Source of the DNA: a virus | IMG/VR virus record: IMGVR_UViG_3300025301_000103 | Coordinates: 1 to 25,030 of that record | Reading direction: 5' to 3' (one strand) | DNA: 25,030 bases | Shown here: positions 11,927 through 19,675 of the stretch, piece after piece | How positions within the stretch are numbered: the stretch's first letter is position 1 | How the letters are laid out: each line of letters opens with the position of its first letter | Position numbers and translations under genes: made by a program | Notes under the pieces: model-generated | Databases searched by the model: none | What the model was told of the DNA's origin: nothing | The model's input: the letters and a program-made list of their open reading frames with translations, nothing else

Positions 11927-12318
11927 TTGATATATCAGAACAGTCCCAGCAAGCCTATCAGTGGGCGACCAGGGAAACATTAAAAAAGGCGCGGCCTGAT
12001 CCTATTTTAGTATGGGCTGAAAATAAAAAGCTCAATTCAGTCCTGCAGGAGAGTTGCTGGGGGATCAGGAGGGCGGTGAAGTATATCCGCAGCGAGGTTG
12101 ATTTTCAGACTTTGGATTATTCCACTCTCGATTGTCCAAGGGGCCGGGGAAATACGAACAATGAGAGGGAGCCCAAGGAAGTCAGAAGATATTTAATCTG
12201 GTCGAGCGGGGTGCTGGGCCGGCTTGGTTCAAGGGGATTGAACATGATTGTGAATTGTATCGTGGAGGGAGACGAGTGCGACTGGGATTTGTTTTCATCA
12301 GCCATCAAGGATTATTAG
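11923..12318 (+). CDS. Unknown early/middle protein
   Basis: This 131-residue protein starts MIDISEQSQQAYQWATRE. Its first 23 bases are duplicated upstream of the methyltransferase. A helical central part, ESCWGIRRAVKYIRSEVDF, and a C-terminal VLGRLGSRGLNMIVNCIVEG segment are visible, with no known motif. Its place at the end of the replication region, before lysis and packaging genes, is where many phages keep a late regulator, but nothing in the sequence proves that. Confidence 0.6.
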   Translation: MIDISEQSQQAYQWATRETLKKARPDPILVWAENKKLNSVLQESCWGIRRAVKYIRSEVDFQTLDYSTLDCPRGRGNTNNEREPKEVRRYLIWSSGVLGRLGSRGLNMIVNCIVEGDECDWDLFSSAIKDY

Positions 12319-12339
12319 GTTCGGGCGCTTTCCCATGAG

Positions 12340-12759
12340 GTGAAATTGTCGGCACTGCTTTGTTTAGCGTTGAATGTCTATTTCGAGGCCAGGGGTGAGC
12401 CAACTCTCCTGTCCATGGCCGCGCCCGCTCACGTTGTATTGAATCGGGTAAAAGACGACCGCTACCCGAATGATATTTGCTCCGTGGTGAAACAGGCTAA
12501 AACCTGGCGTGGCAATCCAATTAGGAATCAATGCCAGTTCAGTTGGTATTGTGACGGTCTTAGTGACAGACCATTGAATAAACCGGCTTTTGAATTTTCC
12601 ATGTTGATAGCGAGACTCGTCATGGAAGGGCGTATAGAGGACGTTACCTCCGGCGCTACGCATTACCATGCCGATTACGTCCAGCCAGACTGGAAAATCT
12701 ATAAAACCTTCACGGCAAAGATAGGCTCGCACCTTTTCTACAGGTGGGAACGCTCCTGA
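12340..12759 (+). CDS. SleB-type cell wall hydrolase
   Basis: This 139-residue protein matches the Hydrolase_2/SleB family of peptidoglycan hydrolases: LALNVYFEARGEP with the conserved YFEARGE catalytic Glu motif, HVVLNRVKDDRYPNDICSVV, QFSWYCDG, GATHYHADYVQPDW and a final IGSHLFYRW. It would cleave glycan strands and could act as a second lysis enzyme or at entry. The start is GTG 12340 or possibly TTG 12346, which is better placed after GAGGTG. No signal peptide is convincing. It lies far from the GH24 lysozyme in this order, so the phage has two wall-degrading enzymes. Confidence 0.85.
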   Translation: MKLSALLCLALNVYFEARGEPTLLSMAAPAHVVLNRVKDDRYPNDICSVVKQAKTWRGNPIRNQCQFSWYCDGLSDRPLNKPAFEFSMLIARLVMEGRIEDVTSGATHYHADYVQPDWKIYKTFTAKIGSHLFYRWERS

Positions 12760-12791
12760 AACCTGTCAATTTTTAAAAGGGGGTTTAAAAA

Positions 12792-13118
12792 ATGATTAAA
12801 TGGAACGAGATTAAATACGATTTGATTGGTCAAGACCTGGAGAGTTACGAGGGAGAACCCGGATATTGGAAGGCAGACCAGACAACATTGCCGCCTATGG
12901 GAATGAGTGTTTTGTTTTATTTCCCGCCTTACAAGCAAGGAGAACAATCGGGCATTTATTACGGGTATTGGATAGACGAAAAAGAATGGAGTGATGATTA
13001 CCCACCCCATATTATTTGGTATGCGCCGAACCCAGAAGACAAACGATGCGTATATACTGACGTTATGCTTGGCAATCACGTCACTCACTGGGCTGATATT
13101 GATCTGCAGGAGAAGTAG
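12792..13118 (+). CDS. DUF551-like phage protein
   Basis: This 108-residue protein starts after AAAGGGGGT with good spacing. GMSVLFYFPPY in the middle and VTHWADIDL at the C-terminus match the DUF551 style of short phage proteins that end in a VTHWmxLP-like motif. Its function is unknown. A tiny gene follows after no gap. Confidence 0.6.
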   Translation: MIKWNEIKYDLIGQDLESYEGEPGYWKADQTTLPPMGMSVLFYFPPYKQGEQSGIYYGYWIDEKEWSDDYPPHIIWYAPNPEDKRCVYTDVMLGNHVTHWADIDLQEK

Positions 13119-13175
13119 ATGGACATACTTGATATAATAGCGGTCCTGGTTGACGTATTCCTTCACATACTATGA
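13119..13175 (+). CDS. Tiny hydrophobic peptide (18 aa)
   Basis: The frame encodes MDILDIIAVLVDVFLHIL, a single hydrophobic helix with acidic residues at its N-terminal end. Its ATG follows the previous stop immediately, and its TGA overlaps the next ATG (ATGA). The couplings are its only support; it may be a translational coupler. Confidence 0.35.
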   Translation: MDILDIIAVLVDVFLHIL

Positions 13176-13324
13176 AAAAGAAGCCGCGTGATCCGTCGTG
13201 GAAACTGCGCCATGCTTTGGGTCACAAGGTCGAGCCTGACCTGAAGAAGTACAGGCGGAAGGCCAAGCATAAGAAAAAAGTAACCTGGAATGATTCTAAA
13301 CTGTTGACAGAAGTTTCAGAATAA
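13172..13324 (+). CDS. Small very basic protein (50 aa)
   Basis: The protein starts MKKKPRDPSWKLRHALGHKV and is rich in Lys/Arg throughout (KKYRRKAKHKKK), so it should bind nucleic acid. It starts at the ATGA overlap with the tiny peptide gene and ends just before a rho-independent terminator (13343-13371). No family recognised. Confidence 0.5.
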   Translation: MKKKPRDPSWKLRHALGHKVEPDLKKYRRKAKHKKKVTWNDSKLLTEVSE

Positions 13325-13342
13325 CATAGTTTCGTGCTTGGA

Positions 13343-13371
13343 CCCGTGCGCCTAAATGGCGGCGGGTTTTT
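13343..13371 (+). terminator. Rho-independent terminator
   Basis: CCCG (13343-13346) pairs with CGGG (13363-13366), and CGCC with GGCG inside, around loop TAAAT, followed by TTTTT. It lies after the early/middle genes and ahead of the small-gene cluster and late genes, so read-through or antitermination here could gate late expression. Confidence 0.65.
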
Positions 13372-13384
13372 CTATGGAGGTTCG

Positions 13385-13555
13385 ATGTATAGCAGAATTG
13401 ATGTTGTAGACATACCCCAGGAAGGCGGATCGCTGGCTGAAGCCCGTATTGTAGTCGAGTTTGAAACGACGGAAGAAGCCAGGGACTGGGTTGACGAATT
13501 TCTGGTGAAGGGCGTTCTGTTCGTCATGGACGGGCCGGGGCCGGTGATGCACTGA
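13385..13555 (+). CDS. Small protein of unknown function (56 aa)
   Basis: The ATG at 13385 follows GGAGG at 5-nt spacing, a strong ribosome site, so the earlier in-frame ATG at 13334 (inside the terminator region) is not used. The protein, MYSRIDVVDIPQEGGSLAEA..., has a beta-alpha pattern (ARIVVEFETTEEARDWVDEFL) suggesting a small ferredoxin-like fold. No family recognised. Confidence 0.65.
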   Translation: MYSRIDVVDIPQEGGSLAEARIVVEFETTEEARDWVDEFLVKGVLFVMDGPGPVMH

Positions 13556-13598
13556 TGCTGCTTTCGTTACTGCTTATATTATTGTTGTAGGAGTTGTC

Positions 13599-13691
13599 AT
13601 GCCTAAAGGAATTGGAACTTACGGAACCAAGAGGGGGCGGCCCCCCAAGAAATCCAAAAAGTCAGGGAAAAAGATCAAGAAAAAGAAGTAA
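13599..13691 (+). CDS. Tiny lysine-rich peptide (30 aa)
   Basis: The frame encodes MPKGIGTYGTKRGRPPKKSK followed by a lysine tail. The GRPPKK segment resembles an AT-hook (RGRPxK), which binds the minor groove of A+T-rich DNA. GGAG lies about 7 bases before the ATG. Its TAA overlaps the next ATG (TAATG). Phage small basic peptides beginning MPKGxGTYG are familiar to me, but their role is not. Confidence 0.5.
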   Translation: MPKGIGTYGTKRGRPPKKSKKSGKKIKKKK

Positions 13692-13768
13692 TGTTTGACA
13701 GGCAGGAGATTCTTCTCGGAACGATAGTCGTAATATTCTTTGTAGGCGTGTTCTGGTTCTTTTCATAA
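13691..13768 (+). CDS. Tiny single-pass membrane peptide (25 aa)
   Basis: MFDRQEILLGTIVVIFFVGV is followed by FWFFS, a single transmembrane helix with a short charged N-terminus. It is coupled to the basic peptide gene by TAATG. It could be a pinholin-, holin- or inhibitor-like peptide, but there is no direct evidence. Confidence 0.4.
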   Translation: MFDRQEILLGTIVVIFFVGVFWFFS

Positions 13769-13830
13769 TCTCACTGCGGATACACCACCGATTAGAAATT
13801 AGCACGAAGGTATCCAGCATAGATTAAAGA

Positions 13831-14349
13831 ATGGGCAAGAGGTCTAACTTCATAAGGCTCAAGGGGGACTTTTACAGAACACCCAAGAAGGCCGTTGATG
13901 TTTTATGCTCACATATAGAAAGAAATTTTACTTACCACGAGCCGTGCGCTGGTGATGGTGCTTTAATCGAGGCGTTAAATTTATACCAGATTCCCTGTGT
14001 CTATAAAAATGACATAGAGCCAAAGCATAAAGAGATAAAAAAGCAGGATGCTTTTGACTTGGATAAATGTGCTGGTGATTGTTTTGTTACCAATCCGCCG
14101 TGGACAAGAGACTTGCTGCACCCGCTAATAATTCATTTGTCAAACTTGGCACCAACATGGCTGTTATTTGATGCAGACTGGATGCACACAAAACAAGCTG
14201 AAGAATACCTAAGCAGGTGTGAAAAAATTATCTCGGTAGGCCGGTTAAAGTGGATTGCTGACAGTGACCATGCAGGGAAAGATAATTGCGCCTGGTATCT
14301 GTTCGGCAACCAGCCAGAAGTCGGTACTGTTTTTATTGGTAGGCACTAA
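13831..14349 (+). CDS. NPPW-type SAM-dependent methyltransferase
   Basis: This 172-residue class I methyltransferase carries SAM motif I HEPCAGDGALIEAL (36-49) and catalytic motif TNPPW (87-91), as in N6-adenine DNA methyltransferases; a protein or RNA substrate is less likely. It is short and lacks an obvious target-recognition domain, so it may be non-specific or use a partner. The A+T-rich sequence differs from the terminase genes that follow. Its stop overlaps the next start (TAATG). This is the third methyltransferase in the window. Confidence 0.8.
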   Translation: MGKRSNFIRLKGDFYRTPKKAVDVLCSHIERNFTYHEPCAGDGALIEALNLYQIPCVYKNDIEPKHKEIKKQDAFDLDKCAGDCFVTNPPWTRDLLHPLIIHLSNLAPTWLLFDADWMHTKQAEEYLSRCEKIISVGRLKWIADSDHAGKDNCAWYLFGNQPEVGTVFIGRH

Positions 14350-14630
14350 TGGCTAGAAGATTTGATCTGAAACATGACCCCAAAACGCGGGAGAAAATAC
14401 AGACAAGTCAGCTTGTTAACAGGTTGAATTCATTTGTATTAAATGGAGTCGATCCGAAAACAAAGAAGCCAATCGAAATGAGCAGGGAACAGATAACAGT
14501 TGCGTTGGGTTTATTGAAAAAAACCCTGCCTGATTTATCGAGCGTTGAACTGAAGGGCGACGAAGCCAATCCGTTGAATATGTCGTTTACGGTCAAGTAT
14601 GCAGACAGTGACTCTTCCGAGAGCGTTTGA
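14349..14630 (+). CDS. Putative terminase small subunit
   Basis: This 93-residue protein lies immediately upstream of and overlaps the large terminase (by 32 bases), the usual place of the DNA-recognition subunit. The central MSREQITVALGLLKKTLPDLSSVELKG resembles the small-terminase-like proteins seen before PBSX-type large subunits. It is short for a full TerS with HTH and oligomerisation parts. The assignment is mostly positional. Confidence 0.55.
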   Translation: MARRFDLKHDPKTREKIQTSQLVNRLNSFVLNGVDPKTKKPIEMSREQITVALGLLKKTLPDLSSVELKGDEANPLNMSFTVKYADSDSSESV

Positions 14631-15834
14631 GGATCTAAGACAGCCCGCGAGATATAAAGCATATTATGGGGGTCGAGGTTCGGCCAAGTCTCATTCGTTT
14701 GCGACAGCCTTATTGATGCGTGGGGGTGAGAAGCCTCTACGGATACTATGCGCCCGTGAAGTTCAGTTAAGTATCAAGGATTCCGTTAAGCAGCTACTGG
14801 ACGACAAGATAGCAGACTTTGGTATGGAGTCGTTTTATCAATCGTACCAGAGCGAGATACGGGGCAGGAACGGGACTAACTTTATCTTTGCCGGTCTGGG
14901 TAAGATGACGGCAGACCAGATAAAGAGTATGGAGGGAATTGATATAGCCTGGGTCGAGGAGGCTCAGACAATTTCGGATAACTCGTTGGAGATACTTATC
15001 CCGACGATACGAAAGGACAAGTCGGAGTTGTGGTTCTCATGGAACCCAAGGCATTCGAGCGACCCGATAGACAGGAGATTCAGAGGCGAGGTCGTTCCTG
15101 ACAACTCGGTTATTAAAAAGGTCAACTACCCGGACAATCCGTTTTTCCCCAGGGAACTGGATAGCGAGCGGGAGTTTGACAGGGACAACAACGCAGAACG
15201 CTATGGTCACATCTGGATGGGTGACTATGAGCCAACTGCAATAGGAGCTATATGGGATCGGGCAACCTTGCATTCGGGCAGGACTAAAGAGCCGCCGCTA
15301 ATGAATAGAATAGTGGTCGCTGTAGACCCGGCGGTGAGTGATACGGACGGCTCAGACGAACATGGAATTATAGTCTGTGGTGTAGGCGAGGACAGCAAGG
15401 GTTACGTTCTGGACGACCTATCCAGGCATGGTTCGCCGAAGCAATGGGCGGAACAGACGATAGCGGCTTATGATAAATGGTCTGCGGACGCAATCGTGAT
15501 AGAGGTTAATCAAGGCGGGGATATGGTTCGGCATACGCTTGAGAGCGTGAGGCCGGGAATACGGATAATCGAGGTGCGGGCTACAAGGGGAAAGCATGTT
15601 CGAGCGGAGCCGATCTCGGCTTTGTACCAGTTGGGAAGAATATCACACGCCGGGACGTTCGATAAGTTGGAGGATCAAATGTGCCAGATGACTTCCGCAG
15701 GGTATCAGGGTGATGGTTCGCCCGACAGGGTGGACGCTATGGTATGGGCATTTAGCGAGCTATTCCCCAAGCTCAACAGACAGAAACCTAAAGTAGACCA
15801 CCGCAATAATGCGGGCGGGTCTTGGATGGGATAA
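14599..15834 (+). CDS. terL: Terminase large subunit (packaging ATPase/nuclease)
   Basis: This 411-residue motor protein of headful or pac packaging has an N-terminal ATPase with Walker A GGRGSAKS (24-31) and Walker B IAWVEE (116-121), coupling motif FSWNP, and a C-terminal RNase H-like nuclease with VVAVDPA (D243) and the late Asp in RVDAMVWA. It belongs to the PBSX-like terminase type. ATG 14599 lies inside the small-subunit gene. It feeds the portal encoded next. Confidence 0.95.
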   Translation: MQTVTLPRAFEDLRQPARYKAYYGGRGSAKSHSFATALLMRGGEKPLRILCAREVQLSIKDSVKQLLDDKIADFGMESFYQSYQSEIRGRNGTNFIFAGLGKMTADQIKSMEGIDIAWVEEAQTISDNSLEILIPTIRKDKSELWFSWNPRHSSDPIDRRFRGEVVPDNSVIKKVNYPDNPFFPRELDSEREFDRDNNAERYGHIWMGDYEPTAIGAIWDRATLHSGRTKEPPLMNRIVVAVDPAVSDTDGSDEHGIIVCGVGEDSKGYVLDDLSRHGSPKQWAEQTIAAYDKWSADAIVIEVNQGGDMVRHTLESVRPGIRIIEVRATRGKHVRAEPISALYQLGRISHAGTFDKLEDQMCQMTSAGYQGDGSPDRVDAMVWAFSELFPKLNRQKPKVDHRNNAGGSWMG

Positions 15835-17798
15835 TGGACGATATTGTAAAAGAAGCTAAAGAGGCATTCGAGACCTGTCAGGAAGCGGAGGAGGAGAACC
15901 GCGACAACGCCGAGAGCGATATTAAGTTTGCCCGGATGGGTGACCAATGGGACGAGGCAGACCGTAACAAGCGGAACAGGGAAGGCCGACCCGTTCTGAC
16001 GATTAACCGTATGCCCGCGTTCATAAGACAGGTGGCTAACGACGCCCGGCTGAATACGCCCAGCATTAAGGTGTTCCCCGTTGATGATACGGCAGACGTA
16101 GACTGCGCGGAGATACTCAACGGACTCCTGAGGAACATACAGGTCCAGAGTAACGCCGACGCTGCCTACGATACGGCCATGAGCGACGCGGTCACTGGAG
16201 GGTTTGGGTATTTTATCATCGATGTAGACTATGCGTATAACGACACGTTCGAGCAGGATATTTTAATCAAGAGGATTGCCAATCCGTTCACGATACACGG
16301 CGATCCAAGAAGCACGGCGATAGACAGCAGCGACTGGAATATAGGGTTTGTCAGTGACATGATGAGCCATGCAGAGTTCGAGCGGGAGTTCCCCAAGGCC
16401 GAGAAGGTGGACTGGGACGCCGACTTTGAATCAGAGAAAGACTTTGACTGGATAACGGAGGAATCGGTAAGGGTTGCAGACTACTGGAAAAGGGTAGAGG
16501 AAGACCGGCCTATCGTTCTCCTGAGTAACGGCGAGGTAATAGACGAAGAGGTCTATGAAGAACAGAAAGACTGGTTTGATGTCCAGCAGGCATTCGTAGA
16601 GAATACGCGGACGGTCAAGTCATGGAAGGTCAGGAGATATACTTTAAGCGGTCAGGAAGTATTAGAAGAAATTGACTGGCCGGGGATGTATATTCCCATT
16701 ATCCCGGTATACGGAGAGGAAAGCTGGGTCGAGGGAAAGAGACACTTTAAATCCCTTATCAGGGACGCGAAGGACCCTCAGAGGATTTATAACTACTGGA
16801 GGACGGCCTCGACCGAGTTAGTAGCCCTGGCTCCCAAGGCTCCTTTCATTGGGCCTGTTGGTGCATTCGATGAGGACGGGGACAAATGGGCAACGGCCAA
16901 TACCGACTCACATCCTTATTTACAATACGACGGACAGGTAGCGCCGCAGAGACAGTCATTCGCAGGGCCACCAGCGGGAGCTCTACAGGAAGCCCTCAAC
17001 GCTTCAGACGATATGAAATCCGTGGTCGGGATGTTCGATGCCTCTTTAGGCGCGAGGTCGAATGAGCAGTCAGGACGTGCGATTTTAGCGAGACAGAGGG
17101 AAAGCGATGTCTCGACATTTCACTTTATCGACAATCTCAACAAGGCGATTCAACACGCCGGGAAGATCATCCTCGACTTGATTCCTCATGTTTATTCGGG
17201 CGAGAGAGTGGTCAGGGTTCTGGGTGAAGACGACAAGCCTGAGAACGTCCAGGTCAATCAGCAAATCCCCATGATGCAGGACGGCCAGCCTGTCATGGAT
17301 GAAATGGGTCAACCGAAGGCCAGAATATACGATCTGACGAAGGGCAAGTATGATCTTGTGGTGAGAAGCGGGCCTAGCTTTACGACAAGACGCGAGGAAG
17401 CCGCTACTCAAATGATGGAACTTCTCAGGGTATATCCGGACGCCGCTCCTATAATCGGAGATATATTCGCCAAGAACCTCGACTGGCCTGGAGCTGATGA
17501 GATAGCCAAGAGACTGGAGAAACTAACCCAAGGTCAGCCTGAAGACCCGGAGAAAGCCGCTTTGGCAGCGCAGTTGCAGATGGCCGTGGATAGAATACGG
17601 CAGCTTGAAGGCGACCAACAGGTAGACGCCGCCAAGGTACAGATTGACAGACAGAAGCTCGACCTCGACAGGCAGAAGGTGGGCATAGATCAATTCGAGG
17701 CTGAGACCGACAGAATGGAAGCCCAGGCTGAGATACAGAAAGATTTAGCACAGGCGCAGAGTTACGGGCCTGTCATTAATTACCCCTTCCGGGGGTAA
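15834..17798 (+). CDS. Portal protein (P22 gp1-like)
   Basis: This protein of about 654 residues forms the dodecameric DNA-entry ring. The start region (DNAESDIKFARMGDQWDEADRNKR), NRMPAFIRQVANDAR, DAVTGGFGYFIIDVDY and DPQRIYNYWRTASTELVALAPKAPF are P22-portal-like. The C-terminus is a long charged coiled coil (IRQLEGDQQVDAAKVQIDRQ and on), a possible barrel-like extension. ATG 15834 overlaps the terminase stop (TAATG); an in-frame ATG 15822 would add four residues. The stop codon lies within a small hairpin. Confidence 0.92.
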   Translation: MDDIVKEAKEAFETCQEAEEENRDNAESDIKFARMGDQWDEADRNKRNREGRPVLTINRMPAFIRQVANDARLNTPSIKVFPVDDTADVDCAEILNGLLRNIQVQSNADAAYDTAMSDAVTGGFGYFIIDVDYAYNDTFEQDILIKRIANPFTIHGDPRSTAIDSSDWNIGFVSDMMSHAEFEREFPKAEKVDWDADFESEKDFDWITEESVRVADYWKRVEEDRPIVLLSNGEVIDEEVYEEQKDWFDVQQAFVENTRTVKSWKVRRYTLSGQEVLEEIDWPGMYIPIIPVYGEESWVEGKRHFKSLIRDAKDPQRIYNYWRTASTELVALAPKAPFIGPVGAFDEDGDKWATANTDSHPYLQYDGQVAPQRQSFAGPPAGALQEALNASDDMKSVVGMFDASLGARSNEQSGRAILARQRESDVSTFHFIDNLNKAIQHAGKIILDLIPHVYSGERVVRVLGEDDKPENVQVNQQIPMMQDGQPVMDEMGQPKARIYDLTKGKYDLVVRSGPSFTTRREEAATQMMELLRVYPDAAPIIGDIFAKNLDWPGADEIAKRLEKLTQGQPEDPEKAALAAQLQMAVDRIRQLEGDQQVDAAKVQIDRQKLDLDRQKVGIDQFEAETDRMEAQAEIQKDLAQAQSYGPVINYPFRG

Positions 17799-17853
17799 AT
17801 CGACCAGCCCTACGGGGAGTCGGAGGTACACCGACCAGCCCCAAAGGAAGTCG
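17781..17853 (+). repeat. Three consecutive hairpins, two from a 22-bp direct repeat
   Basis: TACCCC-ttccg-GGGGTA (17781-17797) encloses the portal stop. It is followed by two imperfect 22-bp repeats (17801-17822 and 17832-17853), each CGACCAGCCC...GTCG with CGAC/GTCG and CCC/GGG-type pairing. No T-run follows, so these look like mRNA-processing, stabilising or attenuating structures between portal and scaffold genes. Confidence 0.6.
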
Positions 17854-17877
17854 AAACCACAACCCATGAGGTAAATT

Positions 17878-18759
17878 ATGGCTGACGAACAACCCGATGA
17901 GGGAATCGTTGAAGGGGACGAGAACGAACCCCAAGAGGTAGAGACCGAAGAAGAAATCGAGGAAGCTGCCAAACAGGAACCGACAGAAGAGGATGAGGAG
18001 GACTCGGAAGAGCAAACCGAACCGTCCCCTGAATCGACGACTGTAGAATACGAGGGGCAAGAGTATAACATCCCCCCTGAATTAAAAGAGATGTTTTATC
18101 GACATAAGGATTATACGACCAAGACTCAGGAGATGGCGGAACAGCGGAAGGGTCTGGAAACCGACAAACAACGGTTCCAGGAAGCCATTCAGTTGCAAGC
18201 CGCCCATACTGAGGCTTACACCCAGCTAGGCATACTTGACCAGCAACTAGCTCAATACAATGAGGTAGACTGGAATACATGGGCCTCCCAAGACCCTAAT
18301 GCCGCGCAACAAGCGCAGATACAGATGGGTGCGTTACGGGAACAACGAACACAAGCTCAGGGGAAACTGCAATCTCTACACACCGAAACTCAACAGCAGA
18401 TGCACACCGAGACAGCAAAAGTTGTTGAGCAAAATCGTGCCAGGATAGAGAGGTCAGTCCCTAACTGGAGTTCGGAAACCGAAAAGGCTGTTTTTGACTT
18501 TGGGATTCAAAGCGGCCTGTCCGAGAGTCAACTGGCCGGGACGAACTACGATCCCATCTTGATAGGGATCTTAAATAAGGCCCGACTATTTGACGAACTT
18601 CAACAGAAGCAGACCGGCAAGAAACCCAAAAAGTCTGAACCTGTCCCGCAAGCCACGAGGGTAAAACCCAAGAGGACTGCCCCGAAGGGCCTGCATGACG
18701 GTTTAAGTATGGACGAATGGGTGAAACGTCGGAACGCTCAAGTAGCTAAACGAGGTTAA
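17878..18759 (+). CDS. Capsid scaffolding protein
   Basis: This 293-residue, highly charged protein has an extremely acidic N-terminus (about residues 1-55), a helical glutamine-rich middle (QEAIQLQAAHTEAYTQLGIL, GALREQRTQAQGKLQSL) and a basic C-terminus (KKPKKSEPVPQATRVKPKR). This matches the size and architecture of P22-type scaffolding proteins, whose basic C-terminus binds coat. Position between portal and coat confirms the role. GAGGT lies 6 bases before the ATG. It would guide procapsid assembly and then exit. Confidence 0.82.
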   Translation: MADEQPDEGIVEGDENEPQEVETEEEIEEAAKQEPTEEDEEDSEEQTEPSPESTTVEYEGQEYNIPPELKEMFYRHKDYTTKTQEMAEQRKGLETDKQRFQEAIQLQAAHTEAYTQLGILDQQLAQYNEVDWNTWASQDPNAAQQAQIQMGALREQRTQAQGKLQSLHTETQQQMHTETAKVVEQNRARIERSVPNWSSETEKAVFDFGIQSGLSESQLAGTNYDPILIGILNKARLFDELQQKQTGKKPKKSEPVPQATRVKPKRTAPKGLHDGLSMDEWVKRRNAQVAKRG

Positions 18760-18760
18760 T

Positions 18761-19411
18761 ATGGCTAATACAACTTTAACTCCGACAGCGGTTACGAGGG
18801 AAGCCCTTCGTATACTGCACCAGAAGTTGAACTTTGTAGGCACGATCAACCGTTCCTATGATTCATCTTTTGGTAAAAGCGGTGCAAAGATTGGCGACAG
18901 TCTGAAGATCAGGCTTCCCAATCAATACACCGTAAGATCCGGGGCGGCACTCTCTTCACAAGACGTCGTGGAGTCGAGCGTGACCCTTCAGGTCGCGACC
19001 CAGAAGGGCGTCGATACCACATGGACAAGTGACGATTTGTCACTGGATATAGACGACTTCGGTTCGAGAATATTAGAACCGGCAATGTCAGTCCTGGCGG
19101 CGAACATCGAATCCGACGCCATGTCCATGTACAAGGATGTCTATAATCATGTTACGGACGTTGGCGCGACAATTACGTCAAGCGATGTGATGACGGCGTC
19201 CAAGGTGCTGACGGATAATCTGGCACCATACGACAACCGTTGCTTAAACCTGTCGACTCAGGACAACCTTGACTTGGTTGAAGCCCTAAAAGGTCTCTAT
19301 AACGACCGGACTAATGTAGGCAAAAACTACAAGGAAGGCCGTGTTGCTTCTAACACATTCGGGTTCTCCGAAATTATGGAAAACTCCATGTGGCCGCAGC
19401 ATACATCGGGT
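18761..19411 (+). CDS. Major capsid protein, exon 1 (P22 coat-like)
   Basis: This is the first 217 codons of the coat protein. MANTTLTPTAVTREALRILH, KIGDSLKIRLPNQYTVRSGA and a DIDDFGSRILEPAMSVLAANIE stretch are typical of the P22 coat-protein family (HK97 fold with an inserted domain). The frame runs to a TAG at 19424-19426, but the last residues before it (KTIH) are intron-encoded in my model. The 5' splice site is placed after GGT at 19411, a codon boundary, where the exon ends in U as group I introns require. Without splicing a 221-residue truncated coat would result. Joined to exon 2 the protein is 406 residues, close to P22 coat (430). Confidence 0.85.
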
Positions 19412-19675
19412 AAAACTATCCATTAGATTGCCCCCTTGCCGTGCAAGCGGTGAGTGCAAATTCTGTGAATTGCTGGAAAGCTAAGTTAGGAATAATAAGC
19501 CAATCAGCAGCCAAGTCTGGCAGTAATGTCAGGAAGGTTCAGAGACTAGGCCAAGGAATCCTCGCAAGAGGATGGTAAAGGCCCAAGAGCGCAGAACATT
19601 CCTTTGGGATGATGATATAGTCCGATACTCCGATGAAAATCGGAGACAGTAATTAAAAAAGCTGTGTAACAATTG
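19412..19675 (+). ncRNA. Group I self-splicing intron in the coat gene
   Basis: This 264-nt intron has the full catalytic core. P1: exon GGGU (19408-19411) with GCCC (19430-19433), giving the U-G wobble at the splice site. P2: 19435-19439/19443-19447. P3: UUCUGUG (19461-19467) with CGCAGAA (19590-19596). P4: UGCUG (19471-19475) with CAGCA (19505-19509). P7: GACUA (19544-19548) with UAGUC (19618-19622). P7.1/7.2: AUCCUC-GCAA-GAGGAU (19558-19573). P8: CAUUCC/GGGAUG (19597-19611). P9: CUCCGAU-GAAA-AUCGGAG (19628-19645). The conserved strings GUUCAGAGACUA and GAUAUAGUCC are present. The last base is G (19675). The P7.1/P7.2 insert points to subgroup IA. No endonuclease gene is present. Confidence 0.9.

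Noticed and set aside
13555-13590. 11-codon hydrophobic frame MLLSLLLILLL between two small genes
   Set aside because: It overlaps the previous stop (TGATG) but is too short to support without translation data; it may serve only as a coupler.
13778-13815. GGATAC/GTATCC inverted repeat before the third methyltransferase
   Set aside because: Six-base arms 26 bases apart are too weak to call an operator, and no convincing promoter boxes surround it.
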